A stretch of DNA of 64,000 nt from Burkholderiales bacterium (GCA_015075645.1 JABTUF010000004.1:434001-498000), one strand, 5' to 3'; positions 1 to 9,263 are shown, numbered from the stretch's first letter. Numbers and translations are program-made. The notes: generated from the letters alone by a model not told the origin.

Positions 1-126
1 CTGGCGGTGCCCGACGAGCGCGCCGGCCTGCTCTTCGTGTTCCGGGTGTTCGACAACGTCGCCTACGCGATCCTGCTCAACACGACCGATCCGGTCGTGG
101 TCGGCGACGCCGTGCGTCGTCCCTAG
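1..126 (+). CDS. C-terminal end of a probable LysM peptidoglycan-binding protein (partial)
   Basis: Frame 1 is open from the window edge to a TAG at 124-126 and encodes about 41 residues, including GLLFVFRVFDNVAYAILLN. A short C-terminal tail of this kind (GLLFVFR, then a Val-rich end) is what I recall for the LysM-domain protein often found just upstream of dprA in betaproteobacteria. No LysM motif is visible because the body of the gene lies outside the window. The assignment rests on position plus the tail. If correct, the protein would be exported and bind cell-wall glycan. Confidence 0.5.
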   Translation: MAVPDERAGLLFVFRVFDNVAYAILLNTTDPVVVGDAVRRP

Positions 127-169
127 CGAAGCGCCGCACACCCCGCGCCGCACGCGGGGCCCCTCGACC

Positions 170-1252
170 ATGGGCGAGCCCACGCGCGCGCTGGCTTGGG
201 CCGCGCTCGCCGGCGCGGGGCTCCCCACATCGGCGGCCGTCGCGCTCCTCCGGGCGCTCGGATCCCCGCAGGCCGTGCTCGGCGCGCCGCGCGCTCGCAT
301 CGCGTCGATCGCGGGCGCGGCCGTGGCCGAGCGACTCGCGACGCGCGATCCGGAGCGCGAGGCCGCCGCGCGCGCCTGGATCGACGACCCCGCGCACCGG
401 CTGATCGCCTGGGACGACGAGGCGTATCCGCCCTCGCTCCTGGACCTCCCCGATCCGCCGCTCGTGCTCTACGCGATCGGGCGCACCGAACTCTTCGCGA
501 AACCGGCGATCGCCATCGTCGGCAGCCGCCAAGCGACGCCACAGGGCCTCGAGGACGCGCAGGCGTTCGCGCACACGCTCGCCCACGCCGGGCTCACCGT
601 CGTGTCGGGGATGGCGCTGGGCATCGACGCCGCGGCGCACCGCGGTGCGCTCGACGCCCCCGCGTCGACGGTCGCGGTGGTCGGCACCGGCCCCGACCGC
701 GTCTATCCGGCGCGCCATCGCGACCTCGCGCACGCCATCGCGTCGCGCGGCCTCCTCGTCTCGCAGTTCGCGCCCGGCACGCCGCCGCTCAAGGCGAACT
801 TCCCGATGCGCAACCGGCTGATCGCGGGACTCGCCAAAGGCGTGCTGGTCGTCGAGGCGGCGCCCGGGTCGGGCTCGCTCATCACCGCGCGGTTCGCGGT
901 CGAGCAGGGGCGCGACGTGTTCGCGATTCCCGGCTCGATCCACTCGCCGCTGTCGAAGGGCCCGCACCGGCTGATCCGCGACGGCGCGAAGCTCGTCGAG
1001 ACGGCGCAGGACGTACTCGCCGAACTCGGGCTTCCGGCGACCGCGGACGCGACCGGAGGGCACGGCTCTGTCGAGGCCGATCCCATCCGTTCACGGCTCC
1101 TCGACGCCCTGGGCGGGGGGCCGGTCGACCTCGACCGCCTCGTCGCGCGCACCGGCCTCCCCCCCGAGCGCATCGCGTCCTCGCTCGTGCAACTCGAACT
1201 CGACGGGCGCGTCGGAGCGCTGCCCGGCGGACGATGGCAGCGCGTGCGCTGA
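170..1252 (+). CDS. dprA: DNA processing protein DprA (Smf)
   Basis: The product is 360 residues. It follows the family layout: a helical N-terminal domain (about 1-80), a Rossmann-like domain beginning at AIAIVGSRQAT (about 113-123) with VVSGMALGIDAAAHRGAL, NFPMRNRLIAGL and GSGSLITARFA, and a C-terminal winged-helix-like domain (about 300-360). DprA binds incoming single-stranded DNA and loads RecA during natural transformation. It acts in the cytoplasm. The ATG at 170 lies 43 bases after the preceding gene and gives a normal N-terminus. There is no frameshift. The next gene, topB, appears to have its own promoter. Confidence 0.95.
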   Translation: MGEPTRALAWAALAGAGLPTSAAVALLRALGSPQAVLGAPRARIASIAGAAVAERLATRDPEREAAARAWIDDPAHRLIAWDDEAYPPSLLDLPDPPLVLYAIGRTELFAKPAIAIVGSRQATPQGLEDAQAFAHTLAHAGLTVVSGMALGIDAAAHRGALDAPASTVAVVGTGPDRVYPARHRDLAHAIASRGLLVSQFAPGTPPLKANFPMRNRLIAGLAKGVLVVEAAPGSGSLITARFAVEQGRDVFAIPGSIHSPLSKGPHRLIRDGAKLVETAQDVLAELGLPATADATGGHGSVEADPIRSRLLDALGGGPVDLDRLVARTGLPPERIASSLVQLELDGRVGALPGGRWQRVR

Positions 1253-1384
1253 GCGCCGCGCCGGACTTCTCCGCGCGCGGGCGAGCGCGGGCACGCGCGG
1301 GAGCGCGCGCACGCGCGCGCGTGGGCGCACGCAGGGAAGCTTCCTTGCCCGACCGCGCGCACCTTATGTAGTATCCGCGCTCCC
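1253..1384. other. dprA-topB spacer with alternating purine-pyrimidine GC tract
   Basis: Bases about 1283-1330 are almost entirely alternating GC/GT/AC steps (gcgcgc, cacgcgcgcgcg). Such sequence has Z-DNA-forming potential. The tract sits just upstream of the proposed topB promoter. No gene is visible here. Confidence 0.5.
1345..1374 (+). promoter_or_regulatory. Candidate sigma70 promoter for topB
   Basis: TTGCCC (1345-1350) and TAGTAT (1369-1374) are separated by 18 bases. The -10 box ends only 10 bases before the topB ATG at 1385, so a transcript from here would be nearly leaderless. No Shine-Dalgarno-like sequence is seen before the ATG. Confidence 0.4.
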
Positions 1385-4279
1385 ATGTCCAAGCGCCTCG
1401 TCATCGCCGAGAAGCCCTCCGTCGCCGCGGACATCGCGCGCGCGTTGGGCGGCTTCACCCGCCAGGGCGACCATTTCGAGCGCGACGACACGATCGTGTC
1501 GTCCGCCGTCGGCCATCTGCTCGAGATCGGAATGCCCGAGGACGAGGAGGTGAAGCGCGGCAAGTGGACGTTCGCCCACCTGCCGGCGATCCCGTCGGCG
1601 TTCGCGCTGAAGCCGATCGAGAAGTCCGAGGAGCGGCTGAAGCACCTGCTGAAGCTCCTGAAGCGCAAGGACGTGACGTCGATCGTCAACGCCTGCGACG
1701 CCGGACGCGAGGGCGAGCTCATCTTCCGCTACCTCGTCGCCTACGCGAAGACCGACAAGCCGATCCGCCGGCTGTGGCTGCAGTCGATGACGCCCGCCGC
1801 GATCCGCGAGGGCTTCGAGGCGCTGCGCAGCGACGCCGCGATGCTGCCGCTCGCGGACGCCGCGACCTGCCGTTCGGAGTCCGACTGGCTGGTCGGCATC
1901 AACGGCACGCGCGCGATGACCGCGTTCAACTCGAAGTCGGGCGGCTTCCAGTTGACGACGGTGGGGCGCGTGCAGACGCCGACGCTCGCGATCCTGGTCG
2001 AGCGCGAGGAGAAGATCCGCGCGTTCGTCCCGCGCGACTACTGGGAGCTGCACGGAACCTTCCGCGCCGCGGCCGGCGAGTACCCGGGCCGCTGGTTCGA
2101 CGAGAGATTCAGGCGTTCCGAGGACGATCCCGACGCGCGCGCCGAGCGGCTGTGGGACGAGGCGAAGGCGCGCGCGATCGCCGCGAAGTGCGCGGGCAAG
2201 CCGGGCGTCGTCACCGAGGAGTCGAAGCCGTCGACGCAGAGTCCGCCGCTCCTCTACGACCTCACCACGCTGCAGCGCGAGGCGAACGGACGCTTCGGTT
2301 TCTCGGCGCGCACGACGCTCTCGCTCGCGCAGGCGCTCTACGAGAAACACAAGGTGCTGACCTATCCGCGCACCGACGCGCGCGCGCTTCCCGAGGACTA
2401 CCTCGGGACGGTGAAGAAGACCCTCGAGATGCTCTCCGGGTCGAACGCCTTCGGCACCCACGCGCGGCGCGTGCTGAAGGAGAAGTGGGTCAAGCCCAAC
2501 AAGCGGATCTTCGACAACGCGAAGATCTCCGACCACTTCGCGATCATCCCGACGCTCTCCGCGCCGAAGCACCTGAACGAGCTCGAGGCGAAGCTCTACG
2601 ACTTCGTGGTCAAGCGCTTCCTCGCGGTGTTCCACCCGCCCGCCGAGTTCCTCGTCACGACGCGCATCACGCGCGTCGAGGGCGAGCCGTTCAAGACCGA
2701 GGGCAAGGTGCTCGTCGATCCGGGCTGGCTCGCGGTCTACGGCAAGGAGGCGGCCGACGAGAACGCCTCGCTCGTGCCGGTGAAGCCGAACGAGAAGGTC
2801 GCGACCGGGAAGGTCGACGTGCAGAAGCAGACGACGCGAGCGCCGCCGCGCTACAACGAAGGCACGCTGCTCTCGGCGATGGAGGGCGCGGGCAAGGCGA
2901 TCGAGGACGAGGAGCTGCGCGAGGCGATGCGCGAGAAGGGCCTCGGCACGCCCGCCACGCGCGCCCAGATCATCGAAGGGCTCATCGGCGAGCGCTACGT
3001 CTACCGGGAAGGCAAGGACCTGCACCCGACCGCGAAGGCGTTCTCGCTGATGACGCTGCTGCACGGGCTCGGCGTCCCCGAGCTCTTCAGCCCCGAGCTC
3101 ACCGCGGAGTGGGAGTTCAAGCTCGCGCAGATGGAGCACGGGCAGTTGAAGCGCGACGCGTTCATGAAAGAGATCGTCGCGATGACGAAGCGCATCGTCG
3201 CGCAGGCGAAGAACTACGAGAGCGACACGATTCCCGGCGACTTCGCGACGCTCGCCGTGCCCTGCCCGAAGTGCGGCGGCGAGGTGCACGAGCGCTACAA
3301 GAAGTTCCAGTGCGTCGACTGCGACTTCGGCTTCTGGAAGATCCTGGGCGGCCGCCAGCTCGAGCCGGCGGAGGCCGACACGCTGCTGCGCGAGCGCTCG
3401 GTGGGGCCGCTCGACGGATTCCGGAGCAAGCTCGGCCGACCGTTCTCGGCGAAGCTCAAGCTGAACGACGCCGACGGGGTCGAGTTCGACTTCGGTCCGC
3501 GCCTCGACGACGACAGCGCGGAGGCGCCCGACTTCACCGGGCAGGAGCCGCTCGGCAAGTGCCCGAAGTGCGGCAACCGCGTCTTCGAGACGCCCGCCGC
3601 CTACGTCTGCGAGCGCGCGGCCGGGCCCGACCGCACCTGCGACTTCCGTTCCGGCCGCACGATCCTGCAGCGGCCGGTCGAGCGCGCCCAGATGGAGAAG
3701 CTGCTCTCGACCGGGAAGACCGACTTGCTGCAGTTCGTGTCCGCGCGCACGCGGCGGCCGTTCTCCGCGTTCCTCGTGCGCCAGGACGACGGCAAGGTCG
3801 GCTTCGAGTTCGAGAAGAAGGACAAGGCCGCGCGTGGAGCGCCGTCGCGGGCCGCCGCGCTCAAGGTCCTGGGCAAGCATCCGCGCGACGGCGCGCCGGT
3901 GGAACTCCACGCGGGACGCTACGGACCGTACGTGAAGCACGGCCCGACCAACGCGACGATCCCCGATCGCGACCGCGCGGAGGCGATCACGCTCGACGAG
4001 GCCGTCGCGCTCGTCGACGAGAAGGCCGGCCGCGCCGGCAAGCGCCCGGCGGCGACGACGCGAAGAGCCGCGCGAGAGCGCACGCCGGCGGCGGCACCGA
4101 AGGCGCGCAAGCCGACGTCGCGCGCCAGGGCGCCTGCTGCCGACGCGCCGAAGCCCGCCGCGACGAAGACGAAGGCAACAGCGGCGCCCGCGGTGAAGCA
4201 GCCCGCCGCGGCGAAGAAGACTCCTGCGGCGAAGAAGCCCGCCGCGCGCAAACCGCCGGCGAAGAAACGGCGCGGCTAG
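1385..4279 (+). CDS. topB: DNA topoisomerase III
   Basis: The product is 964 residues and is a type IA topoisomerase that relaxes and decatenates DNA by single-strand passage. The TOPRIM domain is at the N-terminus (IAEKPSVA near residue 8, DAGREGE near 107). The catalytic tyrosine is Tyr327 in LTYPRTDAR, close to Tyr328 of E. coli TopB. Two C4 zinc-finger-like modules follow: CPKCGGEVHERYKKFQC from about 626 and CPKCGNRVF from about 726. A TopA-type C-terminal repeat precedes a Lys/Ala/Pro-rich tail (about 890-964) rich in PAAKK repeats, probably for nonspecific DNA binding. This zinc-finger, basic-tailed form is longer than the roughly 650-residue E. coli enzyme and is common in betaproteobacteria. 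It runs convergently into the protease gene, 10 bases away. Confidence 0.95.
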   Translation: MSKRLVIAEKPSVAADIARALGGFTRQGDHFERDDTIVSSAVGHLLEIGMPEDEEVKRGKWTFAHLPAIPSAFALKPIEKSEERLKHLLKLLKRKDVTSIVNACDAGREGELIFRYLVAYAKTDKPIRRLWLQSMTPAAIREGFEALRSDAAMLPLADAATCRSESDWLVGINGTRAMTAFNSKSGGFQLTTVGRVQTPTLAILVEREEKIRAFVPRDYWELHGTFRAAAGEYPGRWFDERFRRSEDDPDARAERLWDEAKARAIAAKCAGKPGVVTEESKPSTQSPPLLYDLTTLQREANGRFGFSARTTLSLAQALYEKHKVLTYPRTDARALPEDYLGTVKKTLEMLSGSNAFGTHARRVLKEKWVKPNKRIFDNAKISDHFAIIPTLSAPKHLNELEAKLYDFVVKRFLAVFHPPAEFLVTTRITRVEGEPFKTEGKVLVDPGWLAVYGKEAADENASLVPVKPNEKVATGKVDVQKQTTRAPPRYNEGTLLSAMEGAGKAIEDEELREAMREKGLGTPATRAQIIEGLIGERYVYREGKDLHPTAKAFSLMTLLHGLGVPELFSPELTAEWEFKLAQMEHGQLKRDAFMKEIVAMTKRIVAQAKNYESDTIPGDFATLAVPCPKCGGEVHERYKKFQCVDCDFGFWKILGGRQLEPAEADTLLRERSVGPLDGFRSKLGRPFSAKLKLNDADGVEFDFGPRLDDDSAEAPDFTGQEPLGKCPKCGNRVFETPAAYVCERAAGPDRTCDFRSGRTILQRPVERAQMEKLLSTGKTDLLQFVSARTRRPFSAFLVRQDDGKVGFEFEKKDKAARGAPSRAAALKVLGKHPRDGAPVELHAGRYGPYVKHGPTNATIPDRDRAEAITLDEAVALVDEKAGRAGKRPAATTRRAARERTPAAAPKARKPTSRARAPAADAPKPAATKTKATAAPAVKQPAAAKKTPAAKKPAARKPPAKKRRG

Positions 4280-4289
4280 CCGCCGCCGC

Positions 4290-6170
4290 TCACTGCGGCG
4301 CGCAGAACCGGATGTCTTCGGGCGCCCAGCCCAGCGTCGTCGTGAACGCCTCGTAGGTCGCGACGTCGGTCGTGAACCGGTGGTTGGGCGCGCCCGACTG
4401 CCCGTTGTTGAACATCCGGTACACCGCGACGGTTCCCGACGGACAGGCGTTGCCTGCGGGCACGGCGACGTGGAACGCGATCGCCTCGTAGATCCAGTCG
4501 GGATTCTGCTTGACGGCCGCGCACTCGGCGGCATCGGCGGTGTAGAAGTGCGAGCCCTTCGTGCCGAACCGGCCGGGCGTCGTGAAGAAGCGGCACACCG
4601 GCACGGTGCCCGGCGCCGGGCGATTCCATGCGGAGAACCCCGCTCCGGTGCGCGCGAACACGCCCCCGTAGGCGCCGGCGTCGAGTCCCGCGATCTCGTC
4701 CGGATTCGCGGTCACGAAGTAGTGGTCCTGCGAGGCGTTGTAGTACTCGATCACCGGGACCTTCACCGCGGGATTCGCGATCGCACCCGCGGCGGCCACC
4801 GCGGCCGCCGCGTTCACGATGCCCGCGCCGCAGGTCGACGTCGTGCAATCCGAACCCGCGGGGAACGGCGTCGCGGTCGACGTCAGGATCGAACGCACCT
4901 GCGCGGGGGTCAGCGACGGAGCGACCGAAAGCATCAGCGTGACGACGCCCGAGACGAGCGGCGCGGCGAAGCTCGTGCCCGATCCGGTCGCGACGCCGAA
5001 GCTCGCGTCGGGGACGGTGGCTCCTCCGTTGGTGAGAAACGCGATTCGCGTGCCCGAAACGAAGCCGGACCCGCCCGGCGCCGCGAGGTCCACGCTCGCG
5101 CCCGTGTTCGAGTACGGCGCGCGCATCCCGGTGTTCGTCGTCGCGGCGACCGCGATCGTCGCCGGGCAGGACGACGGCGTGTTCAGATCCGCATTGTCAT
5201 CGTCGTTGCCCGCCGCCGCGACGATCGCCCGCGTACCGTTGGGCGTGAGCAGTTGCGCGAGCAGCGCGTCGTAGCCCGCCGAACACGTCGTCTCGTCGAG
5301 ACCGCCCACGCTCAGGTTGATCACCCGCGCGACGTTCGGGTTCGGCGGCACGCCGGGCACGGGAAATCCCGCCGCCCACGCGGCGGCATCGAGGATGTCG
5401 GAGTCGTAGCCGCCGCACTTGCCGAGCGCTCGCGCCGGCAGGATCTTCGCCTGCCAGTCGAGGCCCGCGATGGCGCTGCCGTTGTTGGTGTTCGCGGCGA
5501 CGAGGCCCGCGACGGCCGTTCCGTGCCAGGAGGAATTCTCGGCCTCGCAATCCTCGAAGTCCGGATCGGCGAGGTCGGCGTCGGTGACCCAGTCGCCGGG
5601 GTCCGAGGGATCGGCGTCGCGTCCGTTGCCGTCGTTCGCGACCTTCGGGTCGTGGACGAAGTCGTAACCCGGCAGGATGCGTCCGGCGAGTTCCGGATGC
5701 GGCAGGATCCCGGTGTCGATGAACGCGACGACGCTCGTCGTCGAACCGGTCGTGACATCCCACGCGGAGTAGGCGTCGATCGATCCGATACCCGCGCCGA
5801 GGTACCACCCGGCGTTCGGATCGTTCACCGTGCGCAAGGGCCTGCGGCGGCGGTCGGGAATCGCGATCGCCGCGCCGCCGACGGCCGTCGCCGCGGCCGC
5901 GGCGGCGCGAACATCCGTGCCGGCGGGCAGTTCGACCACCTGCGCTCCGAGCGCCATCCGGCGCACGAGCGTCGCCTCGACTCCCAGGTCGCGCCCCATC
6001 CGCTCGACCCGGGACTTCGGCGCGAACGCCGCCTCGACGTCATCCGCGGCGTACCGGACGATGAGTCGCGGAGCGGTCGCGCCGGCGACGCCTTCCACGG
6101 CGCAGCACAGCAGGATCGCCGCGATCCGGAAGGCGGCACGGGAGGAGCAGGAACGGCGGCGTGTCGTCAT
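4290..6170 (-). CDS. Secreted S8 (subtilisin-like) serine protease with a C-terminal DUF5648-like domain
   Basis: The start is taken at the ATG at 6170 (MTTRRRSCSSR), which gives a classic signal peptide with a hydrophobic core (FRIAAILLCCAVEGVAGA). The upstream in-frame extension looks non-coding. The product is 626 residues. All three catalytic regions are visible: Asp in VVAFIDTGILPHPEL, His in SSWHGTAVAGLVA and Ser in GTSFAAPLVSGVV. The last 150 or so residues carry Tyr/Phe-rich repeats (VIEYYNASQDHYFVT, GSHFYTADAAECAAV, NHRFTTDVATYEAF) typical of the DUF5648 family often attached to exported enzymes. It is expected to be extracellular or periplasmic. The substrate is unknown. Confidence 0.88.
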   Translation of the reverse strand: MTTRRRSCSSRAAFRIAAILLCCAVEGVAGATAPRLIVRYAADDVEAAFAPKSRVERMGRDLGVEATLVRRMALGAQVVELPAGTDVRAAAAAATAVGGAAIAIPDRRRRPLRTVNDPNAGWYLGAGIGSIDAYSAWDVTTGSTTSVVAFIDTGILPHPELAGRILPGYDFVHDPKVANDGNGRDADPSDPGDWVTDADLADPDFEDCEAENSSWHGTAVAGLVAANTNNGSAIAGLDWQAKILPARALGKCGGYDSDILDAAAWAAGFPVPGVPPNPNVARVINLSVGGLDETTCSAGYDALLAQLLTPNGTRAIVAAAGNDDDNADLNTPSSCPATIAVAATTNTGMRAPYSNTGASVDLAAPGGSGFVSGTRIAFLTNGGATVPDASFGVATGSGTSFAAPLVSGVVTLMLSVAPSLTPAQVRSILTSTATPFPAGSDCTTSTCGAGIVNAAAAVAAAGAIANPAVKVPVIEYYNASQDHYFVTANPDEIAGLDAGAYGGVFARTGAGFSAWNRPAPGTVPVCRFFTTPGRFGTKGSHFYTADAAECAAVKQNPDWIYEAIAFHVAVPAGNACPSGTVAVYRMFNNGQSGAPNHRFTTDVATYEAFTTTLGWAPEDIRFCAPQ

Positions 6171-6316
6171 CGGTCGCGTATCGCGTGTCCCCCCGGCACC
6201 CGATGCGCGCATGGTACCGCGTCGCGCGATCCTGCCCGCGGCAACGCCCGGCTCGCCGTGCGTCCCGGACGCGATTCCGGGCTCCGGGGTGCGGGCGTCG
6301 CGGTGCGGCCGCAGAT

Positions 6317-6353
6317 TTGGCACTTGCCAGATTCCATGTTAGTTTGCCAACAT
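6317..6353. promoter_or_regulatory. Candidate operator region upstream of the TIM-barrel/G1P dehydrogenase operon
   Basis: An AT-richer island carries nested dyads: TGGCA-CT-TGCCA (6318-6329), ATGTT/AACAT (6336-6353), and TTGGCA (6317-6322) paired with TGCCAA (6345-6350). It lies 23 bases before the GTG start at 6376. It could be the operator for the DeoR protein encoded two genes downstream, but it is not identical to the dyad at 9335-9353. Confidence 0.4.
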
Positions 6354-6375
6354 TCCGGCTTCCCGGAGGCGTCCC

Positions 6376-7062
6376 GTGGACTTCATCTTCATGCTCACCC
6401 GGCACGACCGCACGGTCGAGGACGCCGAGGACCTGGTCGACGCGGTGGCCGACCTCGGCGTCGTCCACATCGGGATCAAGGACGTGGGCCTCGCGCGGCC
6501 GGCGCTCGCGCGCGTCGTGGGCCGCATCCAGGCGCGCGGCGCGATCGCCTACCTCGAAGTGGTGAGCACCGCGCCGTCGTCGGTCGCCTCCTCGCTCGCC
6601 GCCGGGGCGGCGCTCGGCGTCGACCGCATCCTCGGCGGCACCGACCTCGACGCCGCGGAAGCCGCGCTCGGCGGCCTCCAGCGCTACTACCCGTTCCCGG
6701 GCCGTCCGAGCGGCCATCCGACACGACTGGGAGGCGTGGCCGCCGACATCGAGCGCGACGCGAGGCTCGCCCTGGCGCGCGGCTGCGGCGGCGTCGATCT
6801 GCTCGCCTACCGCGCGACCGACGCCGACCCGCTCGCGCTCGTTCGCGCCGCGCGTCGCGGCATCGGCGAGCGCACGCTGATCGTCGCGGGAAGCATAAAG
6901 TCCGCCGCGCAGGTCCACGCGCTCGCCGCTGCGGGCGCCGATGCGTTCACGATGGGTTCCGCGGTGTTCGACGGCTCGTTTTCGCCGACGAAGGGCTCGC
7001 TCCGCGGACAGGTCCAGGACATCCTCGAGGCCTGCCGCAGCGCTTCCGCGATGGCGGCATGA
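6376..7062 (+). CDS. HisA/HisF-like TIM-barrel protein, probable sugar-phosphate enzyme
   Basis: The product is 228 residues starting with GTG at 6376, 9 bases after a good ribosome-binding site (ccggagg). The pattern of short hydrophobic strands and the C-terminal IVAGSIKSAAQVHALAAAGADAFTMGSAVF fit the phosphate-gripping end of a (beta/alpha)8 barrel, as in HisA/HisF, ribulose-phosphate epimerase and KDPG aldolase folds (positions 173-203). I do not recognise the exact reaction. Its stop codon overlaps the start of the glycerol-1-phosphate dehydrogenase-like gene (ATGA at 7059-7062), so the two are translationally coupled and very likely act in one pathway on small phosphate esters. Confidence 0.6.
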   Translation: MDFIFMLTRHDRTVEDAEDLVDAVADLGVVHIGIKDVGLARPALARVVGRIQARGAIAYLEVVSTAPSSVASSLAAGAALGVDRILGGTDLDAAEAALGGLQRYYPFPGRPSGHPTRLGGVAADIERDARLALARGCGGVDLLAYRATDADPLALVRAARRGIGERTLIVAGSIKSAAQVHALAAAGADAFTMGSAVFDGSFSPTKGSLRGQVQDILEACRSASAMAA

Positions 7063-8402
7063 CCGCGGACTCGGCGGCACGCATGTCGCACGTCGCGCGC
7101 GTGCCGCAGGGCGACCCGCTGTCCGCGCTCCTGCGCGGCGACTGGATCGACCCGGATACCGGGGCTTCGCGCGGCATCGGCATCGCGGCGATCGCGATCG
7201 AGCCGAGCCTTCGAGGCCGGGAGGCCGACCTCGTCGCCGCGCTCGGCTTCGGTCCGCGCATCGCCGTCCTCTGCGACCCGGACACGCGCGAGGCGCTCGG
7301 TGCGCGGGTCGAGGCCGCGCTCGCCGGGCTCGGTCGCGTCGAGGCGGTGCGGTTGCCGCGCGATCCGCACCCCGACCTCGAAACCGTCGAGGCCGTGCGA
7401 AACGCCACGATGCGCTGCGATGCGATCGTCGCCGTGGGCTCCGGCACGATCAACGACCTCGCGAAGCTCGCGGCCGCGCGCGATGGGAAGCCGTGGGCGG
7501 TGTTCGCGACCGCACCGTCGATGAACGGCTACACGTCCGCGAACGCGGCGATCACCGTCGGCGGCCACAAGAAGTCTCTGCCGGCATCGCTCGCGCGCGG
7601 CGTGTTCGTCGACCTGGAGGTGCTTGCCGCCGCGCCGCCGCGCATGATCCGCGCCGGCCTCGGTGATTCGCTCGCCCGCTCGACCGCGCAGGTCGACTGG
7701 CTCCTGTCGCGCGCGCTCCACGGCACCCTCTATCAGCGCGCGCCGTTCGCGATGCTCGCCGCCGACGAGTCGGCGCTGTTCGAGGCGCCGGAGGCGCTGA
7801 TGCGCGGCGACGTCGATGCGATGCGCGCGCTCGCGCGCACGCTCCTGCTCTCCGGCATCGGCATGACGCTCGCCGGCGGCAGCCACCCGGCGAGCCAGGG
7901 CGAGCACCTCGTCAGCCACTACCTCGACATGCGGGCCTCCGCCGGAGCGCCATCCAACCTCCACGGCGAGCAGGTGGCGGTCGCGACGCTCGCGATGGCG
8001 CGGCTGCAGCAGGCGATGCTCGACGGACCCGCGCCGGCGGCAGGCCCGACGCGCATGAGCGTGGCGGCGCTGCGCGCCCATTTCGGCGGCGAGGTGGGGG
8101 ACGCATGCTGGCGCGACTTCGCGCCGAAGCGGCTCGACGAATCTGCCGCCGCGGCGCTCACCGAACGCATCGCGGAGCGGTGGGAGGCGTTCCGGCGCGA
8201 AGCCGCAACGATCCTCGTCCCGGCGTCCACGCTCGCGTCGGTCATGCGCCGCGCGGGCGGGCCGCTCGACCCGCGCGACCTGGGCCTCGACGATCGCGCC
8301 TGGGCGAACGCCTTGACCCACGCGCGCTTCCTGCGCGATCGCTACACGTTCCTCGACCTCGCGGACGACGCCGGAAGGCTCGCCGCCTTCGCCGCCACGT
8401 AG
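7059..8402 (+). CDS. sn-glycerol-1-phosphate dehydrogenase-like protein (AraM/EgsA family)
   Basis: The product is 447 residues. The ATG at 7059 overlaps the previous stop. Family features are the nucleotide-binding VAVGSGTINDLAKLAA, the substrate loop FATAPSMNGYTSANAAIT, and metal-ligand histidines in GGSHPASQGEHLVSHYLD and LHGEQVAVATLA. Known members interconvert glycerol-1-phosphate and dihydroxyacetone phosphate with NAD(P)H and Zn or Ni. Bacterial AraM proteins have the same fold. With a DeoR regulator and a phosphate-ester-type ABC transporter downstream, a catabolic role (feeding dihydroxyacetone phosphate to central metabolism) is more likely than lipid synthesis. The substrate is inferred and could be a related polyol phosphate. 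Confidence 0.8.
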   Translation: MTADSAARMSHVARVPQGDPLSALLRGDWIDPDTGASRGIGIAAIAIEPSLRGREADLVAALGFGPRIAVLCDPDTREALGARVEAALAGLGRVEAVRLPRDPHPDLETVEAVRNATMRCDAIVAVGSGTINDLAKLAAARDGKPWAVFATAPSMNGYTSANAAITVGGHKKSLPASLARGVFVDLEVLAAAPPRMIRAGLGDSLARSTAQVDWLLSRALHGTLYQRAPFAMLAADESALFEAPEALMRGDVDAMRALARTLLLSGIGMTLAGGSHPASQGEHLVSHYLDMRASAGAPSNLHGEQVAVATLAMARLQQAMLDGPAPAAGPTRMSVAALRAHFGGEVGDACWRDFAPKRLDESAAAALTERIAERWEAFRREAATILVPASTLASVMRRAGGPLDPRDLGLDDRAWANALTHARFLRDRYTFLDLADDAGRLAAFAAT

Positions 8403-8465
8403 GCTCGAGACCGCAACGCGGCGGCGCCGATATCATGGTCGTCTCTCGAGCACCCCGCATCCGCC

Positions 8466-9263
8466 ATGGCGACTTCCCCGTCCTCCGAACGTCCCCGTCT
8501 GTCCCCCCGGGAGCGCCACGCGCAGATCCTCGCCCTCCTGAGGCGCGACGGCGTCGTGCGCATCGCGACGCTCGCGAAGACGTTCCGCGTGACCACCGAG
8601 ACGGCGCGCCGCGACCTGGACGAACTCGCCGGCGCCGGCGAGTTGCACCGCACCTACGGCGGCGGCGCGAGCCGCTCGCTGATCGACGAGCCGGGGATCG
8701 GGCCGCGCGGGCTCGTGCATCCGGAGGAGCGCACCCGCATCGCCGCAGCGGCGGCGGGACTCGTCGACGACGGTGACGCGCTGATGATCGACGCCGGCTC
8801 GACGACGACGCTGTTCGCCACGGCGCTCTCGGCGCGCAACCTGCACCTGACGGTCGTGACCAACTGCCTGCCGGTCGCCGCGGCGCTCGCCGCGGCCGAT
8901 CGCTGCCGGGTGATCCTGTGTCCCGGCGACTACGTCGCGCGGCAGGGCGGGGTGTTCGGCCCCGAAACGGCGGCGTTCCTGCACCGATTCCAGGCCAACA
9001 AGACGTTCATCGGCGCGGGCGGCGTGGACGAGGACGGCATCACCGACGCGGACTCGGCGGGGTGCGCGGTCAAGCGCGCGATGATCGCGCGCGGCGAGCA
9101 CGCGATCCTGCTCGCGGACAGCGCCAAGTTCGGCGCGGTCCAGTTCGAGCGGGTGGCGCCGCTCGAAGTCCTCGACACCCTGGTGACCGACCGGGCGCCG
9201 CCGCGCGCGCTCGCCGCCGCGCTGCGCGGGGCCCGGGTGGTCGTCACCGTCGCCCCCCGTTGA
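8466..9263 (+). CDS. DeoR-family transcriptional regulator
   Basis: The product is 265 residues. An N-terminal winged helix (about 13-70: RHAQILALLRRDGVVRIATL, VTTETARRDLDEL) is followed by GELHRTYGGG. The C-terminal DeoR sensor domain contains DALMIDAGSTTTLFA and the phosphosugar-binding style region KTFIGAGGVDEDG. DeoR repressors usually sense a phosphorylated sugar intermediate, which agrees with the neighbouring phosphate-ester enzymes. The gene lies 63 bases after the dehydrogenase and is probably in the same operon. It likely controls both this operon and the ABC transporter operon at 9438. Confidence 0.88.
   Translation: MATSPSSERPRLSPRERHAQILALLRRDGVVRIATLAKTFRVTTETARRDLDELAGAGELHRTYGGGASRSLIDEPGIGPRGLVHPEERTRIAAAAAGLVDDGDALMIDAGSTTTLFATALSARNLHLTVVTNCLPVAAALAAADRCRVILCPGDYVARQGGVFGPETAAFLHRFQANKTFIGAGGVDEDGITDADSAGCAVKRAMIARGEHAILLADSAKFGAVQFERVAPLEVLDTLVTDRAPPRALAAALRGARVVVTVAPR

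Noticed and set aside
1364..4534. A 1056-codon open frame antisense to topB
   Set aside because: Its translation is Arg/Leu/Val/His-rich with no motif, and it mirrors the real gene. Long antisense frames are expected at this GC content. The same applies to the long shadow frames opposite gyrB, the P-type ATPase, pckG and mnmG.
4380..7058. N-terminal extension of the G1P dehydrogenase frame back to 4380
   Set aside because: The extension runs through the protease gene in antisense and has no protein-like sequence. The ATG at 7059 with ATGA overlap is the sensible start.
6376..7062. PcrB/GGGP synthase-like prenyl transfer to glycerol-1-phosphate
   Set aside because: The neighbouring G1P dehydrogenase made this tempting, but the conserved prenyl-diphosphate-binding residues of that family are not visible. 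The operon looks catabolic.
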